A stretch of 64,000 nucleotides of DNA from an uncultured Chitinophaga sp. (GTDB lineage: Bacteria; Bacteroidota; Bacteroidia; Chitinophagales; Chitinophagaceae). Location: positions 135,202 through 199,201 of the forward strand of contig NZ_CALEJS010000033.1 of NCBI RefSeq assembly GCF_937898475.1. The letters are read 5' to 3'. Each line of letters opens with the position of its first letter. The stretch's first letter is position 1. Of the stretch, positions 51,978-61,289 are shown piece by piece. The position numbers were made by a program, and so were the translations under genes. A model generated the notes under the pieces. That model saw nothing but the letters and a program-made list of their open reading frames with translations. It was not told the origin of the DNA and did no database searches.

Positions 51978-52511
51978 ATGCTGTCGAAAATGACAAAAGA
52001 CAAAATCCTCCTACTAACAATCATCCTCACTATCGCCGGTACGCTACATTCATTTGCCTGTTCTTGTCAGGAAGATATCAGTGTTTCAGCAAGCTTACAT
52101 TATTCCGATGCTGCCTTCAGTGGTAAAGTTATTTCCAAAATCCTGACAACAAATTATGACAGCCTGGGAATAGTCACCACCGGGGATAAAAATGTAGCAT
52201 ACTTTAACTGGCGTGAAATCCCCTCAACCGTTGTAAGGATAAAGGTTGATAAGAAATTTAAAGGAAAATTGGCAAGTGACACGATCACCATCCTGACACC
52301 CTACAACGGAGCAGCCTGCGGATATAACTTTCAAGTAGGCCAACGATACATTGTATATGCAACCGTGATTGACAAGCTACCAATGATCAACAAACTTAAA
52401 AGACGAACATTTGATAACAAAACATTCTGGACAAACCTCTGCCTCCGGACCCAGAACTGGAACACAGACGAAGAAAATGCAATAATCAAAGAAGTAAGTA
52501 ATAAAGCCTGA
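51978..52511 (+). CDS. exported protein with TIMP/NTR-like N-terminus
   Basis: 177 residues with a signal peptide (about 1-27). The mature chain would begin Cys28-Ser-Cys30, as in tissue-inhibitor-of-metalloproteinase/netrin-like domains, where the first Cys is the mature N-terminus. Following strands fit: SASLHYSDAAFSGKVISK, VVRIKVDKKFKGKLASDTITILTP, CGYNFQVGQRYIVYA. Two further Cys (about 115 and 155) could form disulfides. Such bacterial proteins are common and mostly uncharacterised. It starts 4 bp after the YbjQ fusion gene. Confidence 0.7.
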   Translation: MLSKMTKDKILLLTIILTIAGTLHSFACSCQEDISVSASLHYSDAAFSGKVISKILTTNYDSLGIVTTGDKNVAYFNWREIPSTVVRIKVDKKFKGKLASDTITILTPYNGAACGYNFQVGQRYIVYATVIDKLPMINKLKRRTFDNKTFWTNLCLRTQNWNTDEENAIIKEVSNKA

Positions 52512-52521
52512 TACCAGATAT

Positions 52522-53010
52522 ATGGACGATCCAAACGAAATGGCACAACGCCACTCCGCAGGTGCAACCGTTACGCACGCTTCACCTTTTGACAATCTGA
52601 CTGAAGTCTGTTGCGTAGGACACATTTATGCCCTGACACTGGCTTTCTTTAATGATGCAAACTCCATCCAATATCTGAACAGATATCTTGACTATTACCT
52701 GACCCAACCGTCCCTCTACTTCGATCAGAAGGAGGTCATGGAGGCGGCGCTGTTCTTAGACAAGCTGAACAACACCACCAATTTTAACACGCATTCAGAT
52801 AAGTGGAAAGCGTTTTGGGAAAAACGGCACACCACTGAGCAACGCAAGGCACTGGAGATGGCAAAACATATAGCCCTGAAAGAAGGAACTGAGGCTTCAA
52901 ATAACTACTTACAACAGCTTCAACAACGCTGGGAGTCGCAGGAATCGTTATCAACATATTTTGAGGAACAAACTGCTATTCTTCGCAACCTGCATCAACA
53001 TCCCCTATAA
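52522..53010 (+). CDS. DUF6000-like protein, N-terminus possibly short
   Basis: 162 residues, soluble, helical. LTEVCCVGHIYALTLAFFNDANSIQYLNRYLDYYLTQPSLYFDQKEVMEAALFLDKL resembles the conserved part of DUF6000-type proteins (V..G..Y...L..F......YL..YLdyYL....YfDQ..a..AL). The ~25 residues before it are poorly ordered, so the natural N-terminus may be lost. It starts 10 bp after the TIMP-like gene and ends the AT-rich run. The family name is tentative. Confidence 0.5.
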   Translation: MDDPNEMAQRHSAGATVTHASPFDNLTEVCCVGHIYALTLAFFNDANSIQYLNRYLDYYLTQPSLYFDQKEVMEAALFLDKLNNTTNFNTHSDKWKAFWEKRHTTEQRKALEMAKHIALKEGTEASNNYLQQLQQRWESQESLSTYFEEQTAILRNLHQHPL

Positions 53011-53085
53011 CAACATGCAAGCCTCCAAAGAGGCTATACAGACCCAAAATTATTTCCTATCTTCCCCCTCCGGAAAAGCTTGCAT

Positions 53086-54933
53086 ATGACCAAAGCCTGT
53101 ACTGTACTCACATCACTCCTGGTGGCGCTTTTGCTATGGCCCAACCCCGCCACCGCACAAAACAAGCCCAACATCGTCATCTTCCTTGCTGACGACCTCA
53201 ACCAGCAAGACCTCGGCTGCTATGGCAATACTGACGTCAAAACACCTAATATAGACCGCCTGGCCAGGGAAGGCAAACAATTTAACCGTGCATACGCCGC
53301 AGCCCCCATCTGTACGCCTTCCAGGAGCGCTATATTCACAGGCCGCTACCCTTTCAGAAACGGCTCACAGATGAACCACTTCACCGTAAGGCCCAATATA
53401 CCGAACCTGCCGCAGTTCCTGCAGCAACTCGGCTACCGGGTGGTGATCTCCGGCAAAACGGATGTATTCCCCCTCCATAACTTCCCGTTTGAAAAGACCG
53501 GCGAAGCATTCGGAAAATATTTCCCGGTTGAGAACCGGCTGGATCGCAAAAAAGAAACCGTTCACATGATCGAAAGCCACTTCAGGGATCGCCCGCAACA
53601 ACCTATCTGCCTCATTGTTGCACCCTGGGTACCGCATGTGCCCTGGTTCCCGAATAAAGACTTCGATCCGGAAAAAATAAAAGTCCCCAATTACCTGGCC
53701 GATACCAAAGCCACCCGTAAAGCGCTGACCGCCTATTATCAAAGCATCGGCGAAGCGGATAAGATGTTCGGAGAAGTGATGCAGGCCATAGAAAAAGCCG
53801 GACAAACGAACAACACCGTCCTGATGTTCACCGCAGACCAGGGCGCTCAATTCCCCGCTGCAAAATGGTCTGCATACGACCAGGGCCTCAGGGTGCCCCT
53901 GATCATAAAATGGCCGGGAAAAGTGCAGCCCGGCTCCGCCTCTGATGCGCTGATCTCGCTGGTAGACCTCACCCCTACCCTGATCGACCTCGGAGGCGGC
54001 AAACCAACCGATGAACTGGACGGCGCTTCTTTCAAAAATGTATTACTGGATAAACAGAAAGATCATCACCGGTATATCTTCGCCGAAACATCCATGGAGC
54101 CTCATTTCTGGTATAATTATACACCCGCGCGGACGGTTTTTACCGATGATGGCTTCCACTACATCAAAAACTATCACCCCGGCGCACGCTTCATCACACA
54201 TATCGACAGGGTGGAACAGAACGAATATTATTTCGATAGCTGGATAGCCGCCGCAGCCACTGATCCCAAAACGAAGTTCCTGCTTGACCGTTACAGCTAT
54301 CATCCCCCCGAAGAACTATTTGACCTGAATACCGACCGCGATGAGTTTAAAAACCTGGCGGCCCATCCGGCTTATCAGGATAAAAGGCATGCACTGGAAC
54401 AGCTGCTCAATAAAGAGCTGCAACGGCAGGGCGAAACAGCGGAAATGATACTGGCAGGACCCCTGCCTGAATTTTTTGACCAGGGATATACCATCCGCCA
54501 AAACGTGGGCGTCTCTGATCTCTCCTTCAACAAAAAACGCTGGAACCCCGATACATTGATCATCACTGCATACCTGGAAGACGCTGACAAAGGAGGCGTT
54601 ATATGCGACTATTTCAATAACTTTAAACTATACGCCTATCAGCATACAATAGGCCTCATATTAGCAGATGGTACCGACATTGCCAGCGGGAAAATACCTG
54701 CCGGCAGCGGACAACTGCTTTTCAGCCTCTCTGCACAGGGCGCACTGCAGGTGGTATTCAACGGGCAGACTATTTTAAAACAGGACCTGGGAAAAGACCT
54801 GACAAAGATTAGGAACGGCTATGTAACCTGCGGCAAAATACAGGGCGAAGCATTGAACGGTAAGCTGCAAACATACCAGGGAAAGATCAGCGACCTGCGG
54901 TTTACTATGAACGATCTTTCCGGAAAGCCATAA
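53086..54933 (+). CDS. secreted sulfatase
   Basis: 616 residues from the ATG at 53086, with a signal peptide (about 1-25, ending PATAQ). Metal-binding Asp36-Asp37 (FLADDLN), and Cys76-T-P-S-R80, the sulfatase signature in which Cys becomes formylglycine. FTADQGAQFPAAKWSAYDQGLRVPLIIKWPGKV carries the later metal ligand region. A C-terminal beta-rich domain (about 480-616) may bind substrate. Type I sulfatases remove sulfate from glycans or aryl esters; the substrate is unclear. An activating anaerobic or aerobic maturase is not in the window. The AraC-family gene follows 24 bp later. Confidence 0.9.
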   Translation: MTKACTVLTSLLVALLLWPNPATAQNKPNIVIFLADDLNQQDLGCYGNTDVKTPNIDRLAREGKQFNRAYAAAPICTPSRSAIFTGRYPFRNGSQMNHFTVRPNIPNLPQFLQQLGYRVVISGKTDVFPLHNFPFEKTGEAFGKYFPVENRLDRKKETVHMIESHFRDRPQQPICLIVAPWVPHVPWFPNKDFDPEKIKVPNYLADTKATRKALTAYYQSIGEADKMFGEVMQAIEKAGQTNNTVLMFTADQGAQFPAAKWSAYDQGLRVPLIIKWPGKVQPGSASDALISLVDLTPTLIDLGGGKPTDELDGASFKNVLLDKQKDHHRYIFAETSMEPHFWYNYTPARTVFTDDGFHYIKNYHPGARFITHIDRVEQNEYYFDSWIAAAATDPKTKFLLDRYSYHPPEELFDLNTDRDEFKNLAAHPAYQDKRHALEQLLNKELQRQGETAEMILAGPLPEFFDQGYTIRQNVGVSDLSFNKKRWNPDTLIITAYLEDADKGGVICDYFNNFKLYAYQHTIGLILADGTDIASGKIPAGSGQLLFSLSAQGALQVVFNGQTILKQDLGKDLTKIRNGYVTCGKIQGEALNGKLQTYQGKISDLRFTMNDLSGKP

Positions 54934-54957
54934 TGTAACAGTCTTCTGTACAATCAT

Positions 54958-55734
54958 ATGAATGTGTCATATCTCAAACCGGCTTTGAAAATTGCTGACT
55001 ATGTGCAGGAAATACTGGTAATCGATAATTACCCGGTTAGTACGCCTTTTGTGCTGCCCCTCTTTGCCAATGGTAAGCCTACCCTTCTTTTCCAGACAGC
55101 CAAAGGCCATATCGGGAATGCCACCAACCACCTGACCCTCTTTGGCCAGACGGTATTCCCCTCTACACTCACCATAAAGGAAAACTTTACCCTCATTGCT
55201 TACTTCTTTAAACCCTATGCCCTCAACTCCCTGTTTGGCGTTGCTGCCCGGGAACTGACAGACAGCCCGGTAGACCTGAACCTGCTGTCGCCCGCTGTCA
55301 GGGCCAACCTGCAGGAGCAATTGCTGAACGCATCGTCCACCAGCGAAATGATCTCCCTGCTGGATCATTATATTTTCAGTCTTACCACCAAGGTCAGCAC
55401 CGATGTGCAGATCATAAAATATGCGGTAGAAAAGATCGCCGGCGCTCCCTCCAAAAAGAACCTCGTGGAAGTACAGCAGGATCTCTGCATGACGCCCCGC
55501 ACCTTTCAGCGCATGTTCGAAAAAAATATCGGCATCATCCCTACCCAATACCGGCGCATCAGCCAGTTTGATACGGCTTTCCGGCAACTCCGCAAACTGG
55601 AGTTCCGCAACCTTACAGACCTTTCCCTCAGCAATGGTTATTCAGACCAGAGCCATTTTATCCGCGCTTTCAAAGAGTTCACCGCCATCACCCCTAAAGA
55701 ATACCTCGCCCTCATCAAACCAGCCGGCAAATGA
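54958..55734 (+). CDS. AraC-family transcriptional regulator
   Basis: 258 residues. N-terminal sensing domain of the DUF6597 type (YLKPALKIADYVQEILVIDN, then TLFGQTVFPSTLTIKENFTLIAYFFKPYALNSLFG). C-terminal two-helix-turn-helix domain (about 160-255) with LVEVQQDLCMTPRTFQRMFEKNIGIIPTQYRRISQF and SNGYSDQSHFIRAFKEFTAITPKEYL. It follows the sulfatase by 24 bp, so it may be co-transcribed. It could control the sulfatase or the VOC gene. Confidence 0.9.
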   Translation: MNVSYLKPALKIADYVQEILVIDNYPVSTPFVLPLFANGKPTLLFQTAKGHIGNATNHLTLFGQTVFPSTLTIKENFTLIAYFFKPYALNSLFGVAARELTDSPVDLNLLSPAVRANLQEQLLNASSTSEMISLLDHYIFSLTTKVSTDVQIIKYAVEKIAGAPSKKNLVEVQQDLCMTPRTFQRMFEKNIGIIPTQYRRISQFDTAFRQLRKLEFRNLTDLSLSNGYSDQSHFIRAFKEFTAITPKEYLALIKPAGK

Positions 55735-55814
55735 ATTTTGTCACTTTTGTTCTATTTTCCGCTCCCTGTCTCCGCTAATTTTGAACCATCAAACAAACAC
55801 AAAAACACATCAAT

Positions 55815-56240
55815 ATGGCAAACAACATCTATCCCTGCCTCTGGTTTGATGGCCAGGCCCAGGCAGCAGCAAAGTTCTACTGTGCTATCTTCAAAAACTC
55901 AAAGATCAGGGCAGATAATCAAATGGTGGTGGAATTTGAACTCGATGGTAAAAAGTTCATCGGCCTTAACGGAGGCCCCCAATTCAAATTTAATGAAGCG
56001 GTGTCCTTTGTGATAGACTGCGAAACACAGGAAGAGATAGACTACTACTGGGAAAAGCTGAGCGCCGATGGCGGTAGCGAAGGCAGCTGCGGCTGGCTGA
56101 AAGATAAATATGGCATCTCCTGGCAGGTGGTCCCTGTTGTTTTACCCAAACTGCTTTCCAATCCCGACAGGGCGCCGAAAGTACTGGAAGCCTATATGAA
56201 GATGAAGAAGTTCGATATCAAAGCGCTGGAAAACGCTTAA
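55815..56240 (+). CDS. VOC-family protein (PhnB-like)
   Basis: 141 residues, one glyoxalase-fold pair. IYPCLWFDGQAQAAAKFYCAIF starts it in the way typical of the PhnB/3-demethylubiquinone methyltransferase-like VOC group, followed by NGGPQFKFNEAVSFVIDCETQEEIDYYWEKLSADGG and GISWQVVPVVLPKLL. Often a metal-binding domain of unknown reaction. It lies 80 bp after an AraC-family regulator, a frequent neighbour pair in Bacteroidota. Confidence 0.88.
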   Translation: MANNIYPCLWFDGQAQAAAKFYCAIFKNSKIRADNQMVVEFELDGKKFIGLNGGPQFKFNEAVSFVIDCETQEEIDYYWEKLSADGGSEGSCGWLKDKYGISWQVVPVVLPKLLSNPDRAPKVLEAYMKMKKFDIKALENA

Positions 56241-56269
56241 TCCGCTCCTTCCGCTAACCAGGCCTTTCC

Positions 56270-57025
56270 TTATCTCACCCTGCTCACCACCTTTGGCGCT
56301 ATCACCACCGGTATACCATCCGGCCAGCTGAAACTAAACTTGTCATCCGTAACCGTGACCGTTCCCGTATAAGCAGTAAGCGCCGTCCCTAAGCGGATCG
56401 TAACCGGATGCGTTCCATTATCATACCCCCTGGTATATACGAAACCATGCGGCGGTGAATAAGGGCCGGGCGTACACGTAACCGCTGCGGTGCTGGGCGT
56501 ACCAATGAAATCAATGTGCAGCGCGGAAGCGGTAGTGTTCTGCTGGTACACCAATAAGGGCAGGCAGGAATAACCTTTCTTGCCCCGTGCATGAAAAACC
56601 AGCACATCATCCGGGAAGGCCAGCGGTTCCAGTGTAATGGTATCGTCTGCGGACAGGCTGACGGGCCCCTGGCTTTCCGGTTGGGTATAGGGAATGTCTG
56701 CTACCTGTACGGTGTCTGTATATACCGGGCCGTTGTTGCCGCTGGCCCTCACAATATATTCACCGGGTTGTGTGAACAGTATCTCGGCTGATTGCCCGGC
56801 AGGGAAGATCTTTACGCCCTCACAGGGTTCCACGGTCCATTCCCGCTGAATGCTGTCTGATAACCAGGCCACAATGGTCTGCCCTCTTTTTACTTCGCCA
56901 TCAGTCAGCCGCAATGGTGGGGTAAACGTTTCACCGGGCTGCACGGGTGTTTCTTCTTTGGTACAGGCTGCCACTATCATCAGTGTGGCGGAGATAACAG
57001 TAGAAATTATAAGTGTCTTCTTCAT
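56270..57025 (-). CDS. lipoprotein, tandem paralogue 2
   Basis: 251 residues. Lipoprotein signal with Cys21 (MIVAAC). An Ig/PKD-like strand region follows (GEVKRGQTIVAWLSDSIQREWTVEP, then AEILFTQPGEYIVRASGNNG), and a second beta domain (DDTITLEPLAFPDDVLVFHARGKKGYSC). It is clearly related by duplication to the next gene: both share signal-region sequence, DDVLVF, YSC, FVYTRGY, PVTIRLG and VTDDKF. Function unknown; probably surface exposed. Confidence 0.7.
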   Translation of the reverse strand: MKKTLIISTVISATLMIVAACTKEETPVQPGETFTPPLRLTDGEVKRGQTIVAWLSDSIQREWTVEPCEGVKIFPAGQSAEILFTQPGEYIVRASGNNGPVYTDTVQVADIPYTQPESQGPVSLSADDTITLEPLAFPDDVLVFHARGKKGYSCLPLLVYQQNTTASALHIDFIGTPSTAAVTCTPGPYSPPHGFVYTRGYDNGTHPVTIRLGTALTAYTGTVTVTDDKFSFSWPDGIPVVIAPKVVSRVR

Positions 57026-57056
57026 GCTGATCGCTTTTTCATTTATCTGGTGTTAA

Positions 57057-57818
57057 TTATTTTATCCGGTTAATTTGTTTGCTTGTAATGGCGATGGGTA
57101 TATTGTCCGGCCAGTTGAAAGTAAACTTATCATCCGTTACCATCACCGTACCTGTATAGACAGCATTTCCCAGGCGGATGGTAAGCGGATGTACACCATT
57201 GGCATAGCCCCTGGTATATATAAAGCTGAACGGTTTGGGTATGGGTATTGCCAGGCATAATACCGTTGCACCGCTGGGAATACCCAGGCTGATATCCACC
57301 GCGGTAGCCGTACTGTTATTCTGGTATTCAAAATAGGCGAGGCAGGAATACCACTTGCTGCTGGTGACATAAAATACCAGCACATCATCCCGGAAAGTAA
57401 CCGGCTCCAGCCTGATGATATCATCAGCGTCCGCACTTCCGAATGGCGGGTGGTATGGGGGAATATAAGTACTGTCCATCACCCGCACCGTATCAGCAAA
57501 TACCTGGCCCCCTGTTTTTGCCCTGGCCGTAACAATAAAGCGGCCGGGTTGCGTGAAGATGATCCGGGCCGACACGCCATACTCAGGATCAGTAGTAACG
57601 ATCTTCACTCCATCATTGGGTGTAACGGTCCAGTCGCCCTTCCACTCCGTACCAATAACAAACCCAAAATATCCTGTCTGCCCCCGCTTCAATACCGTAT
57701 CGCTGACACTATAATGATCTTCCGGTACAAAAGGCTGTTCTGCGTCTTCTTTATTACAGGCTGACATCACCATCAGCGTGGCGGAAATAACAGTAAAAAT
57801 TATAAGTATCTTCTTCAT
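57057..57818 (-). CDS. lipoprotein, tandem paralogue 1
   Basis: 253 residues from the ATG at 57818; the frame extends 18 codons upstream but homology to the paralogue starts at MKKILIIFTVISATLMVMSAC. Lipoprotein Cys21. Same two-part beta layout as its neighbour (ARIIFTQPGRFIVTARAKTG; DDIIRLEPVTFRDDVLVFYVTSSKWYSC; IYTRGYANGVHPLTIRLG; VTDDKFTFNWPD). Gap between the two genes is 31 bp, so they form one operon. The duplicated copies have diverged to roughly half identity by eye. Confidence 0.7.
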   Translation of the reverse strand: MKKILIIFTVISATLMVMSACNKEDAEQPFVPEDHYSVSDTVLKRGQTGYFGFVIGTEWKGDWTVTPNDGVKIVTTDPEYGVSARIIFTQPGRFIVTARAKTGGQVFADTVRVMDSTYIPPYHPPFGSADADDIIRLEPVTFRDDVLVFYVTSSKWYSCLAYFEYQNNSTATAVDISLGIPSGATVLCLAIPIPKPFSFIYTRGYANGVHPLTIRLGNAVYTGTVMVTDDKFTFNWPDNIPIAITSKQINRIK

Positions 57819-57979
57819 GCGTATCGCTTTACCTCTATTAGATGCATGGCCAGGTAAAAAGGTTGGGTACACCTCCGATTTCAGGTAAAAAAAGGTGTTT
57901 TATCCAACAAATGGCGTGAAAAGTGGGAAATTCCAATGCGGGGATGCGGTAATTTTGTACCGTGTTTAAATGATGGACA

Positions 57980-58858
57980 ATGAAGATGAAATTGAATATT
58001 CCTATATGGCAACTAAAAGAAAATATCTCCGGCGTTCGTATCGAGAAGATGAACGAAGCCTTTATTTCCTCCTTGTTTGACGATATCAGTACGCTGCACC
58101 GTAACGACCATTTTATATGCATCATGCTCACCACAGGCAGGGCCGAATTACTGGTTGATTTTAAGAAGGTACAGGTTACACCCGGCCGGGTGATCTTTCT
58201 TTTCCCCGGGCAGATACAGCGGGCTGTTAAGTTTGAGAATAATGTGGATGGATGGATCTTATTCCTGGACAATAAAATGGTAGATGAACATGCCCGGCTG
58301 ATGATCGAAGACTCCCTGTTCAAAGGGCCGGTGCTGCCCTTATCGGCTCCGGATGTGTGGTGGTTTATCCGGTATTTTGAACTGCTGCTGCAAACTTATA
58401 ACGACGAAAGCCTGGGCCCCCTCCATAAACCGGCTGTTAATGCATTTGCCGCGCCCTGTGTGTATAAAATTGCCTCCGCATTCCAGGCCAATACGCAGCT
58501 GGGATTAAATCACCATTCCCAGAGAAGCATTGAGCTGACCAAAGAATTCAAACGACAGGTAAGGCAACATTTCCCTGACCTTAAAAAGCCCAGTGAATAT
58601 GCCGCTTTAATGCGCTATTCCATCAGTTACCTGAACGATACCGTAAAAGCGGTAACCGGCTTTACCACCTCTTACTTTATCCAGCAGGAAATGCTCCGCG
58701 AAAGCCAGCGCTTATTGTGCTATACAGACCTCAGCATAAAACAGATATCTGACCGGCTGGGATACGAAGACCCCAAATACTTTAACCGGATCTTTACCAA
58801 ACTGGCAGGCACGCCGCCGGGACGGTTCCGGACCAACTTCAAATCTCTCAAAGCTTAA
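57980..58858 (+). CDS. AraC-family regulator of the efflux operon
   Basis: 292 residues. N-terminal cupin-like sensing part (FICIMLTTGRAELLVDFKKVQVTPGRVIFLFPGQIQRAVKF), C-terminal AraC DNA-binding domain (about 195-290) with ALMRYSISYLNDTVKAVTGFTTSYFIQQEMLRESQRLL and QISDRLGYEDPKYFNRIFTKLAGTPPGRFR. It is followed 15 bp later by a TolC-like, HlyD-like and MFS gene in one direction, and is divergent from the lipoprotein pair. It is probably the local regulator of the efflux genes and may respond to the exported compound. Confidence 0.9.
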   Translation: MKMKLNIPIWQLKENISGVRIEKMNEAFISSLFDDISTLHRNDHFICIMLTTGRAELLVDFKKVQVTPGRVIFLFPGQIQRAVKFENNVDGWILFLDNKMVDEHARLMIEDSLFKGPVLPLSAPDVWWFIRYFELLLQTYNDESLGPLHKPAVNAFAAPCVYKIASAFQANTQLGLNHHSQRSIELTKEFKRQVRQHFPDLKKPSEYAALMRYSISYLNDTVKAVTGFTTSYFIQQEMLRESQRLLCYTDLSIKQISDRLGYEDPKYFNRIFTKLAGTPPGRFRTNFKSLKA

Positions 58859-58873
58859 AAATCCGCACGGAAC

Positions 58874-60223
58874 ATGAATATTCATCTGATGGGATGTACC
58901 AGCATTCCCAAATGGATCCTCTTTTTGTTTTTTATAAGCCCGGTCTGCAGCCTGAAAGCGCAATCCACCCACAACGCCACGCTCAGCCTCTCCCTGGAAG
59001 AGGCCATCCGGCAGGCTAAAGCTGCCAACCGCGCCATCAGCGCGCTGAAAAAGGAAGAAGACGCCGCCCGGGCAGATCTGCAGGATGCCAGGATGGGCGC
59101 CCTGCCCCGCGTACAGGCAAATGCATCTTACCAGCGTTATACCAGCGTAACGCTTTTTGACGGGGTGCTGGGCGATCCGCACCAGATACCCAAACCACCC
59201 GGCCCGGATGCCGGGGCCCTGGCACTGGAAGCCTCCATGAACCTGTACGCCGGCGGCCGTCAAAAGGCCATGGTCACCGACATGCAGCATAAAAGCGAAC
59301 TGGCCACCCTGGATACCAGGGAACAGGCCTCCTCCATCGCTTTACAGGTAACCCTGCAATACCTGGACATGATCCGGCTCTATTTCCAGGCCCGGCTTAT
59401 AAAAGACCAGGTAACGCGGGCGCGTATACGCTCCAAAAATATCAACGCCTTTTATATCAACGGTAAGGTCACCAAAAGCGATGTGCTGCGGGCTGATGTT
59501 TCCCTGTCAAACATACTGTTAAACGAAACTGCAAATGACAATGACTATCGCATCAGCAACCGTAAACTGAATATGCTCCTGCACCTGGATCAGTCCACCA
59601 CGATCATCCCCGCAGATACCGTGTCCCTGATCCGGCCAGACAGCCTGGAACTGGAAAGGCTCTCGGCAGATCTCTCCGGCGCCTATGCCGTCTTAAAGCT
59701 GAAAAAGCACATCACGTTACAGGAAAACCGCACCAAACTTGCCAGATCCTTCCAGCTTCCCTCCCTCTCCCTGTTTGGCGGGTATGGCTTTAACTATCCC
59801 AACACCCTCGTGTTTCCACCCCGGCCACAAACTTTTGCAGTGGGTACCGCCGGTGTAAGGCTGACCTATGAGCTCTCATCCCGCTACCAGCATAAAAATA
59901 AAGTACGGGCATCCCGGCTCAGGGAAAGCCGCTTACAACAGCAGCAGGAATGGATCAGCGAGAATGTACAACAGGAAGCAACGGCACTGAACATTAAGTA
60001 TAATGAAGCGCTGAACCGGGCGGCCGTTACTAAAAAATCCATTGAGCAGGCAGCAACCAACTACCAGATACAGCACACCAAGTATGCCAATCAGCTCAGT
60101 CTCCTAACAGACCTCCTGGAAGCAGATAACCTCTACCAGGAGTCCAGGCTGAACCATATACAGGCAAACATCGCCGCCCTGTCCCTGTACTACCGGCTGC
60201 TTTTCTTAACGGGTAAACTTTAA
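58874..60223 (+). CDS. TolC-family outer-membrane efflux protein
   Basis: 449 residues with a signal peptide (about 1-30, ending LKAQ). Two OEP-type repeats: LSLEEAIRQAKAANRAISALKKEEDAARADLQDARMGALPRVQA and a second half with LQLPSLSLFGG-like and YELSSRYQHKNKVRASRLRESRLQQQQEWISENVQQEA. This is the coiled trimeric outer-membrane channel part. First structural gene of a tripartite efflux operon; the HlyD-like gene starts 11 bp downstream. Confidence 0.92.
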   Translation: MNIHLMGCTSIPKWILFLFFISPVCSLKAQSTHNATLSLSLEEAIRQAKAANRAISALKKEEDAARADLQDARMGALPRVQANASYQRYTSVTLFDGVLGDPHQIPKPPGPDAGALALEASMNLYAGGRQKAMVTDMQHKSELATLDTREQASSIALQVTLQYLDMIRLYFQARLIKDQVTRARIRSKNINAFYINGKVTKSDVLRADVSLSNILLNETANDNDYRISNRKLNMLLHLDQSTTIIPADTVSLIRPDSLELERLSADLSGAYAVLKLKKHITLQENRTKLARSFQLPSLSLFGGYGFNYPNTLVFPPRPQTFAVGTAGVRLTYELSSRYQHKNKVRASRLRESRLQQQQEWISENVQQEATALNIKYNEALNRAAVTKKSIEQAATNYQIQHTKYANQLSLLTDLLEADNLYQESRLNHIQANIAALSLYYRLLFLTGKL

Positions 60224-60234
60224 ACAACGATGCA

Positions 60235-61284
60235 ATGAAAACTAACAAGCATACTAAAACAGGCTTTATGAACAAGCTGATCAAATGGGTGGCTATAACG
60301 CTCATCCTTGCCGGGCTCTCTTATTTTACCTGGTACCTGGCCTATGCCGCCAACTATGAAGATACCAACGATGCACAGGTAGAGGCCTTTATCAATCCCG
60401 TTTCCGCCCGCGCCGGAGGCTTTATACAGGATGTGCGCTTTGAAGAGCACCAGCAGGTACAACAGGGAGATACCCTGGTGATACTAGACAACCGCGAATA
60501 CATCCAAAAAGTGAAGGAAGCAGCAGCCATGCTTGAAGATGCCAAAGGCCAGCTGGAAATATTAGCTGCCGCCATTGCCGCCGCCCAGACTTCCACCCTG
60601 GTGAACAAAGACCAGATCAACGCCGCCAAGGCCAGGCTCTGGCAACAGGAACAGGATGTAAAACGGTTTAAGAACCTGCTGGGCGATGATGCAGTGACCC
60701 TGTCTGAATTTGAACAGGTGCAAACCAGGTACGATGTAGCCAGGAACGATTATAACGCGGCCGTCAACAGCCTGAGAACCGGCGACAGCAAAGTGCGGGA
60801 ACTGCAGGCCAGGTATAACTCCCTCTTCGCGGTACGCAAACGCGCCGCCGCCCTGCTGGATCTCGCCAGGCTGAACCTCAGCTACACCGTTATCACTTCT
60901 CCCTACAACGGCTACACGGGTAGAAAAACCATCCTCGAAGGTCAGCAGGTTCAGGCCGGGCAACCCCTGGTATCTGTGGTAACCACCGCCGGTAAATGGG
61001 TAAGCGCCAATTTCAGGGAAACACAGGTATACGGCATGTATGTAGGTCAGCCGGTAAGCGTTGAAGCGGATGCCATACCGGGTAAAGTCTTCCAGGGAAA
61101 AATCGCGGCAATAGCGGCTTCTACCGGGTCTAAATTCTCCCTGTTGCCAGCCGATAATTCCACCGGCAACTTTGTAAAGATCATTCAGCGTATACCCGTA
61201 AAGGTAGTGTTCACCGGCCAGGATGCGGAAGCGCTCAAAGCAGGCATGAACGTAAGGGTAAGGGTAAAAATGGCAACCAAATAA
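60235..61284 (+). CDS. HlyD/EmrA-type membrane fusion protein
   Basis: 349 residues. N-terminal anchor helix (about 16-38, WVAITLILAGLSYFTWYLAYAANY), lipoyl/barrel-sandwich domain split by a coiled-coil hairpin (EDTNDAQVEAFINPVSARAGGFIQDVRFEEHQQVQQGDTLVIL ... LARLNLSYTVITSPYNGYTGRKTILEGQQVQAGQPLVSVV), and a beta-barrel end. Periplasmic adaptor linking the MFS pump to the TolC-like channel. Gaps are 11 and 5 bp to its neighbours. Confidence 0.92.
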   Translation: MKTNKHTKTGFMNKLIKWVAITLILAGLSYFTWYLAYAANYEDTNDAQVEAFINPVSARAGGFIQDVRFEEHQQVQQGDTLVILDNREYIQKVKEAAAMLEDAKGQLEILAAAIAAAQTSTLVNKDQINAAKARLWQQEQDVKRFKNLLGDDAVTLSEFEQVQTRYDVARNDYNAAVNSLRTGDSKVRELQARYNSLFAVRKRAAALLDLARLNLSYTVITSPYNGYTGRKTILEGQQVQAGQPLVSVVTTAGKWVSANFRETQVYGMYVGQPVSVEADAIPGKVFQGKIAAIAASTGSKFSLLPADNSTGNFVKIIQRIPVKVVFTGQDAEALKAGMNVRVRVKMATK

Positions 61285-61289
61285 AAGAT

